Assembly: GCA_017470605.1 (NCBI GenBank)
Contig: JAFUYH010000016.1
Location: 1 to 63,944 of the forward strand
Reading direction: 5' to 3'
DNA length: 63,944 nt
Origin: Treponema sp.
GTDB lineage: Bacteria > Spirochaetota > Spirochaetia > Treponematales > Treponemataceae
Shown: piece after piece, positions 25,238 through 31,958 of the stretch
How positions within the stretch are numbered: position 1 is the first letter of the stretch
Layout of the letters: every line of letters starts with the position of its first letter
Notes under the pieces: model-generated
What the model saw: only the letters and a program-made list of their open reading frames with translations
Databases searched by the model: none
What the model was told of the DNA's origin: nothing
Translations under genes and position numbers: made by a program

Positions 25238-26017
25238 ATGAAAAAGATGAAAGTTATTTTAGCAGCCGCTATTGCACTTACTATGTTTGCAGCCTGCTCT
25301 AAAGAAAAGGTAGCTGTTAATTCTGCCGCAGATTTAAGCGGCAAAAAAATTGGTGTTCAGAGTGGAACAACTGGTGAACTGTATGTTCAGGAAAATGTAG
25401 AAGGAGCCAGAATTTCTTCTTTTAAAAGCGGAATTGATGCTGCCTTGGATTTGAAGAGCGGAGCAATTGATGCTGTTGTTCTTGATGAACTTCCTGCAAA
25501 ACAGATTGTAGCCCGCAATCCAGACCTTAAAATTATCCACGACCAGACTTTTGCAGACAATAAAGAAGCCTATGCAATTGCAGTAAAGAAGGGAAATTCA
25601 GAACTTCTTGGAACTATTAATGCCGTAATTTCAGAAATGAAGGCTAATGGCGATTATGAATCACTTGTAAATGCCTTTATGCCTGCTGATGGAAATATTG
25701 TAATTCCAGAAGTTCTTGCTTCAACAGGTTCAAAGAAAATCAAGCTTGGAACAAATGCTGCCTTCCCTCCATTTGAATATGTAGACGGAAAAAACATTGT
25801 AGGATTTGATATTTCTATGGGACAGAGAATTGCCGCTAAAGCAGATCTTTCTCTGGAAGTTGTAGATATGGCATTTGACAGCCTTATTCCTGCTCTCCAG
25901 TCTGGAACAATTGACTTTATTGCTGCAGGTATGTCTGTAACAGAAGAAAGAAAAAAGAATGTTGACTTCTCTGATGAATATTTTGAATCAGAACAGGTTA
26001 TCATTGTAAGGAAATAA
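25238..26017 (+). CDS. Amino-acid ABC transporter binding lipoprotein, circularly permuted
   Basis: A 259-residue lipoprotein (signal ends FAAC, Cys20). I start at 25238, where GGGG sits seven bases upstream; an ORF extension upstream would spoil the signal. It belongs to the polar amino-acid binding proteins (SBP family 3), but the halves are swapped. Residues ~30-148 match the normal C-terminal half (DLSGKKIGVQSGTTGE, LDELPAK, NAVISEMKANGDYESLV). Residues ~166-259 match the normal N-terminal half (KKIKLGTNAAFPPFEY, GFDISMGQRIA, GMSVTEERKKNVDFSD). A linker of about 17 residues joins them. Ligand residues are kept: D83 for the amino group and R238 for the carboxylate. It is followed immediately by its permease and ATPase genes. 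Confidence 0.9.
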   Translation: MKKMKVILAAAIALTMFAACSKEKVAVNSAADLSGKKIGVQSGTTGELYVQENVEGARISSFKSGIDAALDLKSGAIDAVVLDELPAKQIVARNPDLKIIHDQTFADNKEAYAIAVKKGNSELLGTINAVISEMKANGDYESLVNAFMPADGNIVIPEVLASTGSKKIKLGTNAAFPPFEYVDGKNIVGFDISMGQRIAAKADLSLEVVDMAFDSLIPALQSGTIDFIAAGMSVTEERKKNVDFSDEYFESEQVIIVRK

Positions 26018-26018
26018 A

Positions 26019-26687
26019 ATGTTCCAGTCTTTTTATGACACAATGATTGCCGGGCAGCGCTATATGCTCATTATAGAGGGGCTCGGCATTACAGTGCTTA
26101 TTGCAATCTGCGCTATCCTTATCGGGACTGTTCTTGGGGGCGTATTTGCCCTCATGAAAATTTCTGATAATAAAGTGCTGAATTTTTTTGCAAACCTCTA
26201 TACAACTGTACTTCGCGGAATTCCTCTGGCAACTCAGCTGATGATTTTTTATTTCGTCATTTTTGCGCCTCTTGGTCTGAACCGGCTTTTTGTTGCAATT
26301 CTTGCTTACGGCTTTAATTCCGGTGCCTACTGTACCGAAATTTTCCGTGCCGGAATTCAAGGAATTGATGCCGGTCAGATGGAAGCAGGCCGTTCTCTTG
26401 GCCTTACAAAATGGCAGACACTCATAAAGATTATCTTCCCTCAGGCTGTAAGGGCAGTTCTCCCGACCTATACAAGTGAATTCATTGTGCTCATAAAAGA
26501 AACCTCTGTTGCAAGTTTTATTGCCGTTATGGATATGACTAAAGCAAGTGATATGATAAGGAATGCAACTTATAACGCATGGATTCCTCTTCTCACCTGT
26601 GCAATCATTTATCTGATTCTCACCGTAGGACTTACAAAGCTCTTTGGTGCATTTGAAAAAAGGATGGCAAAAAGTGATAGAGGTTAA
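26019..26687 (+). CDS. Amino-acid ABC transporter permease (HisM/GlnP type)
   Basis: A 222-residue membrane protein with five or so hydrophobic helices. The EAA loop that contacts the ATPase is seen as [20 protein letters not shown]. The sequence [18 protein letters not shown] is typical of the HEQRO/PAO permease subgroup for polar amino acids. Its ATG begins one base after the stop of the binding-protein gene, and its end overlaps the ATPase gene by 14 bp, so the three are translationally coupled. Since only one permease gene is present, it should act as a homodimer. Confidence 0.93.
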   Translation: MFQSFYDTMIAGQRYMLIIEGLGITVLIAICAILIGTVLGGVFALMKISDNKVLNFFANLYTTVLRGIPLATQLMIFYFVIFAPLGLNRLFVAILAYGFNSGAYCTEIFRAGIQGIDAGQMEAGRSLGLTKWQTLIKIIFPQAVRAVLPTYTSEFIVLIKETSVASFIAVMDMTKASDMIRNATYNAWIPLLTCAIIYLILTVGLTKLFGAFEKRMAKSDRG

Positions 26688-27396
26688 AAATTTAAAAATC
26701 AGTTTTGGTGATTTGCACGTCATAAAAGATGTATCCATTCATATTAAGCAGGGCGAAAAAATTGTAGTAATCGGGCCTTCTGGTTCTGGAAAAAGTACCT
26801 TTCTGCGCTGTCTGAACCGTCTGGAAAATCCTAGCGGAGGAACAATCCTTTTTGAAGGAAAGGATATGACTTCTCCTGATACAAATCTTGATATTACCCG
26901 CAGAAAGATGGGAATGGTTTTTCAGAATTTTAATCTTTTTCCCCACCTTACTGTAATGCAGAATATTACGCTTGCGCCTGTAACTCTAAAATTGAAGACT
27001 CAGGAAGAAGCTGAAAAAAAGGCCCTGGAACTTCTGGAACGTGTAGGACTTACAGAAAAGGCAAACGTTTATCCTTCAACTCTTTCTGGCGGTCAGAAAC
27101 AGAGGATTGCAATTGTCCGTGCCCTTGCAATGGAACCTGATGTAATGCTTTTTGATGAACCCACATCTGCCCTTGACCCGGAAATGGTCGGCGAAGTTCT
27201 TAATGTAATGAAAGATCTTGCAAAAGAAGGAATGACAATGGTTGTCGTAACTCACGAAATGGGCTTTGCCCGCGAAGTTGCGGACCGTGTCCTCTTTATG
27301 AATGGCGGATATATCGAAGAAGAAGGCACTCCAGAGCAGATTTTTCAAAATCCTAAGAGTCCAAGACTTCAGCAGTTCTTAAAATCTGTGCTTTAA
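26674..27396 (+). CDS. Amino-acid ABC transporter ATP-binding protein (GlnQ type)
   Basis: About 240 residues from the GTG at 26674 ([13 protein letters not shown]), which has AGGA upstream and gives the usual family start; an in-frame ATG at 26644 lies inside the permease. Motifs: Walker [11 protein letters not shown]-loop [14 protein letters not shown] signature LSGGQKQR, Walker [14 protein letters not shown] and the switch histidine in [10 protein letters not shown]. It powers uptake with the permease just upstream. The last gene of the three-gene operon; no clear terminator hairpin follows in the next 50 bp. Confidence 0.94.
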   Translation: MIEVKNLKISFGDLHVIKDVSIHIKQGEKIVVIGPSGSGKSTFLRCLNRLENPSGGTILFEGKDMTSPDTNLDITRRKMGMVFQNFNLFPHLTVMQNITLAPVTLKLKTQEEAEKKALELLERVGLTEKANVYPSTLSGGQKQRIAIVRALAMEPDVMLFDEPTSALDPEMVGEVLNVMKDLAKEGMTMVVVTHEMGFAREVADRVLFMNGGYIEEEGTPEQIFQNPKSPRLQQFLKSVL

Positions 27397-27444
27397 TCCC
27401 TCTTATTAACTTTTCTCTTTAGTTAGATTTGATTTTACAAAATT

Positions 27445-27477
27445 GAACCGTGGTTCTTTTTACTTGAACCTCGGTTC
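27445..27477. promoter_or_regulatory. Paired dyads GAACC-N2-GGTTC, centres 21 bp apart (candidate operator)
   Basis: GAACC-GT-GGTTC (27445-27456) and GAACC-TC-GGTTC (27466-27477) are set in a 21-bp direct repeat (TTGAACC..GGTTCTTT). Centres are at 27450.5 and 27471.5. The near dyad is 23.5 bp upstream of the -35 box of the small-RNA promoter. This is the same geometry as the dyads at 1415-1448, and both share an ACC-N2-GGT core. Confidence 0.6.
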
Positions 27478-27494
27478 TTTCGTATAGAAACGTA

Positions 27495-27523
27495 TTGAAA
27501 TCGCAATTTTTATGAAATATAAT
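27495..27523 (+). promoter_or_regulatory. Consensus promoter of a small RNA (TTGAAA-17-TATAAT)
   Basis: TTGAAA (27495-27500), a 17-bp spacer and TATAAT (27518-27523) form a near-perfect housekeeping promoter. No protein gene follows on the plus strand, only a terminator about 115 bp away. Confidence 0.75.
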
Positions 27524-27529
27524 AGAAAC

Positions 27530-27677
27530 ATAACATAAAGTTAGTAAAACCTAGGACTGCAGAAGCCGGGATTCCGGTTTATATATAAAATATTTAAAAG
27601 CGTTGTTTTGTCGGGAAGAGAACAATCGGGTAGAGGAGCCGCTGTAAGACTGGAGAGAACTTACAGCGGCTTTTTTT
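27530..27677 (+). ncRNA. Predicted small regulatory RNA, about 145 nt
   Basis: The unit is bounded by a consensus promoter upstream and a perfect 11-bp terminator hairpin with seven T at 27638-27677. No ORF with a ribosome-binding site fits inside. The RNA would form a 5' hairpin around GCCGGGATTCCGG and perhaps a second (TTGTT/AACAA) before the terminator. Five GGA triplets occur (in AGGAC, GGGAT, GGGAA, AGGAG and TGGAG); one lies in the terminator loop. That resembles CsrA-titrating RNAs such as CsrB or RsmY, but resemblance is loose. TCGGGAAGAG and TCGGGTAGAG are a short direct repeat. Dyads upstream suggest regulated expression. No known RNA family was recognised. Confidence 0.6.
27638..27677 (+). 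terminator. Intrinsic terminator of the small RNA
   Basis: GCCGCTGTAAG and CTTACAGCGGC form a perfect 11-bp stem with an 11-nt loop, followed by seven T. It ends six bases before the stop of the convergent regulator gene. Confidence 0.9.
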
Positions 27678-27682
27678 CAGCT

Positions 27683-28450
27683 TTATTCCTGAACCTGATA
27701 CTGCAGGAGAAGCATCCTCAGTTCGTAAAGGTTGTCAACGGAAAAAATCTTGTATATTTTTACAAACTCATGCTTTACAACAGAAATGCTTACAAAGTGC
27801 TTTTCTGCAATATCCCTAAAGGAAAGGTTTTCATGAATGTTTGCAAGGACAAACTGTTTCTGCAGTTCTGTCAGTTTAAAATCAGAGAGTTTAAGAATAT
27901 TGCCTTTTTTTGTTCCTTGAATTGCAGAATTAGCGGCAATATTTGACGGAACATAGAAAGAAAATTTCTTTTTGAGAATCATGTAAATCCACATATAGAA
28001 AAACATACAGAAAAATGAATATCCGTATGCTATAAGCGTGTATTTCCAGCCGCGTGTTAATGTTCCAAGCAGGGAAAGGTAATGAATGATGAACATGACT
28101 ATAATGACAGGAGTGTGTCGTCTGGTAAAGATTTCTTTTGTAAGCAGAAGAATGATTGCTGCATAAAAAAAGAAAATGCCCAGCATGTCATAATGGGTAA
28201 AAATTGTGAGAATGCTTTCAATCATAAAAATTGCTACCATTATAAAGCAGCTTGGAAAAATGATTGAAATGAATGCAAGGGTAGCACATATTACATGCGT
28301 GTATGGAATAATATACTTTGTTGGAGCAATATATTCCAAAAACGACTGCTTATCCCCTCCGAAGGCAAATCCTGCAACTGCTGCAATCACTAAAAAAACA
28401 AAGCCTGCACTGGATACAACTCTCTCAGCCTTAACTGAGTTTTCCTTCAT
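27683..28450 (-). CDS. Membrane-anchored LuxR-like HTH regulator
   Basis: A 255-residue protein. The first ~170 residues hold about six hydrophobic helices with short loops, and the C-terminal ~65 form a LuxR-type helix-turn-helix (SFRDIAEKHFVSISVVKHEF, then YKIFSVDNLYEL). It belongs with the partial protein at 1-872: same order of parts and similar loop and HTH sequence. No receiver domain is present. The gene lies 12 bp after the FAD-dependent oxidoreductase gene on the same strand and converges on the small RNA. TATAAT at 28462-28457 lies seven bases before the ATG, so it may have its own leaderless transcript; GGAAG just before the ATG could instead serve coupled translation. Targets are unknown. 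Confidence 0.75.
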   Translation of the reverse strand: MKENSVKAERVVSSAGFVFLVIAAVAGFAFGGDKQSFLEYIAPTKYIIPYTHVICATLAFISIIFPSCFIMVAIFMIESILTIFTHYDMLGIFFFYAAIILLLTKEIFTRRHTPVIIVMFIIHYLSLLGTLTRGWKYTLIAYGYSFFCMFFYMWIYMILKKKFSFYVPSNIAANSAIQGTKKGNILKLSDFKLTELQKQFVLANIHENLSFRDIAEKHFVSISVVKHEFVKIYKIFSVDNLYELRMLLLQYQVQE

Positions 28451-28462
28451 GCTTCCATTATA

Positions 28463-30079
28463 TCATCTTATATTAATTTTTGCACGATTTTTTTGTACTA
28501 TTTGTTTGCAGGAGTTTTCTCCGTCCATTGCGCTGGAAACGATGCCCCCTGCATAGCCGCTGCCTTCGCCTGCCGGATAGAGATTTTTCAGGGCAGGGCA
28601 TTCAAGGCTTTCTTTGTCGCGGCAGATTCTTACAGGTGTGCTTGTTCGGGTTTCTATGGCAATCATAAGGGCTTCTTCGCAGATATAGCCGCGCATAAGA
28701 TTGTTAAAGGCGGGGAAGGCCTTTTGCAGGCGGCTGCAGATGTGGGGAGCAAGCCATGTATTCAGGTTTGAAGGGCAGAGACCTGCTGTATAGCTGGATT
28801 TTGGCAGACTTTCTGAGGGGCGGTTTGCAAGAAAATCTGTAAGCCGCTGGGCAGGCGCAGACTGACCTTTTCCATGGGCTTTTGCCTCTGCTTCCATTGC
28901 AGTGCGGAAGAAAAGGCCTGCAAGTGCAGGGCAGCCTTCTTTTTCTGCCATTTCCTTATATTCTGCCGGGATGTCTTCCGGGCGGATTTCTACAACAATA
29001 GCGGCATTTGACCAGCGGGAATTTCTTTTTGCGGCAGACATTCCGTTTACGACAATTTCATCTGGCGAAGAAGAAGAGGGAACTACAAAGCCGCCGGGGC
29101 ACATACAAAAAGAGTAGACTCCCCGGTCATCAACCTGAGTTGTAAGGCGGTATTCCGCAGCGCCTAAATCTTTTTCTGCCCCCTTTGCATGAAACTGAAT
29201 GCTGTCTATAAGTTCCCGGGGGTGTTCTACCCGGACTCCGGCCGCAAAAGTTTTTGCTTCAAGTGCAGAAGGGGCTGCCCGGGCAATCATCCTGTAAATG
29301 TCTGGAGCAGAATGCCCCGTAGCCAGCAGAACTGCATCTGCATAAAACTTTTTTTCTTCCCCATGATTTATTGCAACAAGCCCCTTTACCGCTCCGTCTT
29401 TTACAATCAGTTCTGTACAGCGGTGGTTAAAATAAAATTCGCCCCCACATTCAATAATTTTTGCCCTCATGTTGTTTATAACCTGAGGGAGCCTGTCTGT
29501 TCCTATGTGAGGGTGGGCATCCGTAAGAATTTTAGGATCAGCACCAAAATGAGCAAAAATCCTGAGAATCTGGGAAATATCACCGCGCTTGTTGCTTCTG
29601 GTATAGAGCTTGCCGTCAGAAAAAGTGCCCGCTCCCCCTTCTCCAAAGCAGTAGTTTGAATCTTCATTTACAAGTCCCTGCGTACTGATTAAGGCAATGT
29701 CCTTTTTTCGTTGGGCTGTATCTGCTCCGCGCTCTATTATTATGGGTTTTACTCCGTATTCAAGCAGCTTGAGCGCACCAAAAAGCCCTGCCGGCCCGGC
29801 TCCCACAATCAGAACAGATTCTTTGCCGTCTGCAACCTTCCATTCAGGAACGTCATCCGCCCCCCGCAGGGCCGGCGGCTCTTCATCCAGATAAAGCCTG
29901 TAGCGCAGATGAAGCTTAACCTGACCCCGCCTTGCATCTATGGACTTTTTTTCAAAAATGCTGGTCATTTTTTTATAATGAATGCCGCTCTTTTTCACCT
30001 CTTTTTCAAGCAGAGAGCGAATCAGCTTTTCATTGTGTTCGTCATTTGGCAAAACTGTTACAGACAGGCTTTTAATCAT
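28463..30079 (-). CDS. FAD-dependent oxidoreductase (COG2509 family)
   Basis: A flavoprotein of about 538 residues from the ATG at 30079, which matches the usual family start (MIKSLSVTVLPNDE); an ATG at 30103 adds eight residues and neither has a good ribosome-binding site. The dinucleotide-binding motif is VLIVGAGPAGLFGALKL near residue 90, followed by an ERG acidic end. Further family features are FGEGGAGTFSDGKLYTR, a CMCPGG stretch, and GEGSGYAGGIVSSAMDG near the C-terminus, where FAD binds. Proteins of this group are widespread and still uncharacterised; a dehydrogenase on an unknown substrate is the usual annotation. The regulator gene follows after 12 bp. Confidence 0.85.
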   Translation of the reverse strand: MIKSLSVTVLPNDEHNEKLIRSLLEKEVKKSGIHYKKMTSIFEKKSIDARRGQVKLHLRYRLYLDEEPPALRGADDVPEWKVADGKESVLIVGAGPAGLFGALKLLEYGVKPIIIERGADTAQRKKDIALISTQGLVNEDSNYCFGEGGAGTFSDGKLYTRSNKRGDISQILRIFAHFGADPKILTDAHPHIGTDRLPQVINNMRAKIIECGGEFYFNHRCTELIVKDGAVKGLVAINHGEEKKFYADAVLLATGHSAPDIYRMIARAAPSALEAKTFAAGVRVEHPRELIDSIQFHAKGAEKDLGAAEYRLTTQVDDRGVYSFCMCPGGFVVPSSSSPDEIVVNGMSAAKRNSRWSNAAIVVEIRPEDIPAEYKEMAEKEGCPALAGLFFRTAMEAEAKAHGKGQSAPAQRLTDFLANRPSESLPKSSYTAGLCPSNLNTWLAPHICSRLQKAFPAFNNLMRGYICEEALMIAIETRTSTPVRICRDKESLECPALKNLYPAGEGSGYAGGIVSSAMDGENSCKQIVQKNRAKINIR

Positions 30080-30115
30080 AATCTGAATTATAAAAAAGCG
30101 CATATTTTATGTCAA

Positions 30116-30222
30116 TTTTACAGGGCACTGCATTATAATGCGTCTGTCCTGTAAAAAGTGCAAGAACGTGCAGTGGTAGCACTTTTTACAGTTTCGGCTC
30201 TTTTATAATGCGTTTGCCCTGT
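30116..30222. repeat. Imperfect 70-bp tandem repeat with inverted repeat
   Basis: TTATAATGCGTYTGYCCTGT occurs at 30133-30152 and 30203-30222 (two differences), each preceded by TTTTACAG. Between them CTGTAAAAAGTGC (30149-30161) and GCACTTTTTACAG (30179-30191) form a perfect 13-bp inverted repeat. GCATTATAATGC at 30130-30141 is a perfect palindrome. It lies between the FAD enzyme and the divergent diguanylate cyclase. It could be a pair of promoters or a small palindromic repeat element; the remaining ~100 bp to 30325 shows only the -10 of the cyclase gene. Confidence 0.5.
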
Positions 30223-30325
30223 TAGCAGACTTAGCAGACCTGTAGAAAGGTGATTTTTCTGTTTTTTTTGAGATTCAGCGGTATTAATTCTTTTCTTTTG
30301 GAATTTTCTATTTTATAATTGTAAT

Positions 30326-31516
30326 ATGTATGAGGTTTTTTATCGGGCAGAAGTAAATGTAATCTGCCTGATGATGCTTGTGTGGATTTCTTTCCGTTCA
30401 AAAGTTTTGAGCGATAAACAGACACGACGCATATTGTTTCAGAAAATCATTTTATCCACTGTAATTTTAATGCTGGTCGATACAGCCCTCATTTTTGTAG
30501 ACTCACGTGCTGGCAGCGTCTTTTATGTTTCAAATTGGCTCTTGAATTTAATTTATTTTTCACTTAATGCAGTTGCTGCCTTTTTCTGGTCAGGATATAT
30601 TATTTACTATATTTATGGAAATTTAAAAGTAATAAATATTTTTAATTCTTTGCTGATTCCTATTCTGGCTGTATATGCAATGATTGTGCTTTCAAGCCCT
30701 ATAACTCATCTTGTTTTTTATATAAATCCCCAGAGCAATACTTTGGAAGAGGGCGCCTTATACTGGCTGCAGCTTGTGGTAACTTACGGTCTTTTTACAA
30801 GCTCATCTTTTATCGCTCTTCTTTCTATTTTTCAGAAAAGAAAATGGCCTGCCTACTATCACAGATATGTTACATTCTTTTCTTTTGTCTTTTTTCCTCT
30901 TTTAGGCGGTGTGCTTCATCTTATTTTCCCGGAATCTAAAACTGTATGGCAGTGTTTAACGCTGGCCTTTATTCTGGTTTATACGGAATTCCAGTTTGAT
31001 TTAATTTCTAAAGATTCATTAACAGGTTTAAACAACCGCCGTTCTTTTGATCAGAAACTGAAAAACCTTTCTGATTTTTCTGATTCTTCGGCTTTGATGC
31101 AGAACCACATTTTTATGTTGGATATTAATTTCTTTAAGGATATAAATGATAAATTCGGCCACCCGGAAGGAGACCAGGCCCTTATAAAAACCGCAGACCT
31201 GCTTAAAAAAATCCTGGGAAATACAAATGCCTTTTTAAGCCGTTTTGGTGGTGATGAATTTGCAATCATCCTCTGCTGTTCAAATGAAGAAGCCGGAAAA
31301 CTTAGAATCAATCTTTATAAAGCATTTGATGAATATAATAAGAGTGAAGAAAATCCATATAGAATTTCTATAAGCGTGGGCTATGCTCCTGTTGTAGGAA
31401 ATGGAAAAAATGCTGCCCAGAATGCGCTTAAAAAAGCCGATGATGAACTTTATTCAGAAAAAGAGTTTATGCACCAGGCCCTTTCGCAGGTAGATGCCCT
31501 TATCCGTAAAAACTGA
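30326..31516 (+). CDS. Membrane diguanylate cyclase (GGDEF), no I-site
   Basis: A 396-residue protein with six to seven N-terminal hydrophobic helices (~1-225) forming a membrane sensor, then a GGDEF domain (~232-396). The active site SRFGGDEFA is intact (G308-F312), and the helper motif DINFFKDINDKFGH is present. At the I-site position, five residues before GGDEF, the sequence is NTNA rather than RxxD, so product inhibition should be absent, unlike the cyclase at 10925-12859. TATAAT at 30314-30319 is seven bases from the ATG with no ribosome-binding site, predicting a leaderless mRNA. tRNA-Ser follows. Confidence 0.87.
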   Translation: MYEVFYRAEVNVICLMMLVWISFRSKVLSDKQTRRILFQKIILSTVILMLVDTALIFVDSRAGSVFYVSNWLLNLIYFSLNAVAAFFWSGYIIYYIYGNLKVINIFNSLLIPILAVYAMIVLSSPITHLVFYINPQSNTLEEGALYWLQLVVTYGLFTSSSFIALLSIFQKRKWPAYYHRYVTFFSFVFFPLLGGVLHLIFPESKTVWQCLTLAFILVYTEFQFDLISKDSLTGLNNRRSFDQKLKNLSDFSDSSALMQNHIFMLDINFFKDINDKFGHPEGDQALIKTADLLKKILGNTNAFLSRFGGDEFAIILCCSNEEAGKLRINLYKAFDEYNKSEENPYRISISVGYAPVVGNGKNAAQNALKKADDELYSEKEFMHQALSQVDALIRKN

Positions 31517-31583
31517 AACAAAAGTAATTCCAGGCAGTGCAAACGTGTACCCTGGCTAGAATGTACACTGGAATGCCCCCTTC

Positions 31584-31612
31584 TTGACGGAATGCCTTTT
31601 ATATAGTAAATT
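31584..31612 (+). promoter_or_regulatory. Promoter of tRNA-Ser and SRP RNA (TTGACG-17-TAAATT)
   Basis: TTGACG (31584-31589) and TAAATT (31607-31612) are 17 bp apart, with the start site near 31619, five bases before the tRNA. Confidence 0.55.
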
Positions 31613-31623
31613 CTTAATGCCTT

Positions 31624-31709
31624 GGAAAGATGTCCGAGCGGTTTAAGGTACACCCTTGGAAGGGGTGCGTACCCACAAGGTACCGGGAGTTCGAATCTCC
31701 CTCTTTCCG
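31624..31709 (+). tRNA. tRNA-Ser (anticodon GGA)
   Basis: GGAAAGA and TCTTTCC form the acceptor stem. The anticodon arm is CACCC-TTGGAAG-GGGTG with anticodon GGA, reading UCC and UCU. The long variable arm (CGTACCCACAAGGTACC) is typical of serine tRNA, and the T arm carries GTTCGAATC. No CCA is encoded. The SRP RNA follows three bases later, suggesting a joint precursor. Confidence 0.95.
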
Positions 31710-31712
31710 ATT

Positions 31713-31807
31713 GCCCAGATGCCCTTCAAGTGTCTTTCGCAAAACCCCGTCAGAGGAGGAATCCAGCAGCGGTATGCGCTAAGAGCTGTGCTTGGGATTA
31801 TCTGGGC
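31713..31807 (+). ncRNA. ffs: Signal recognition particle RNA (small bacterial type)
   Basis: A 95-nt RNA whose ends pair (GCCCAGAT with ATCTGGGC). The conserved apical hairpin is seen as GTCAGA-GGA-GGAA-TCC-AGCAGC: the GNRA-type GGAA loop plus the symmetric loop that binds the Ffh M domain. It works with Ffh and FtsY in membrane targeting of nascent proteins. A run of ten T (31808-31817) directly after the closing stem serves as terminator. Confidence 0.9.
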
Positions 31808-31958
31808 TTTTTTTTTTGAGTATCTTTTGCCTGGTAAAAATGCGTGAATTAAACAATGGCGTTTACGGCAATGTTTGATTGTTTTTCTACAATAATCAAA
31901 TCATTTCTTACAATCTTTTTGACTATCAAATTTTTTCATTCCATTTTATACTGAAAGA

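Noticed and set aside
27445..27477. Start of a CRISPR array
   Set aside because: Only two copies of a 21-bp palindromic repeat with no unique spacers or cas genes; it fits an operator pair better.
27530..27677. 4.5S, 6S or tmRNA
   Set aside because: The SRP RNA is clearly at 31713-31807; this RNA lacks the long bulged 6S stem and any tRNA-like ends.
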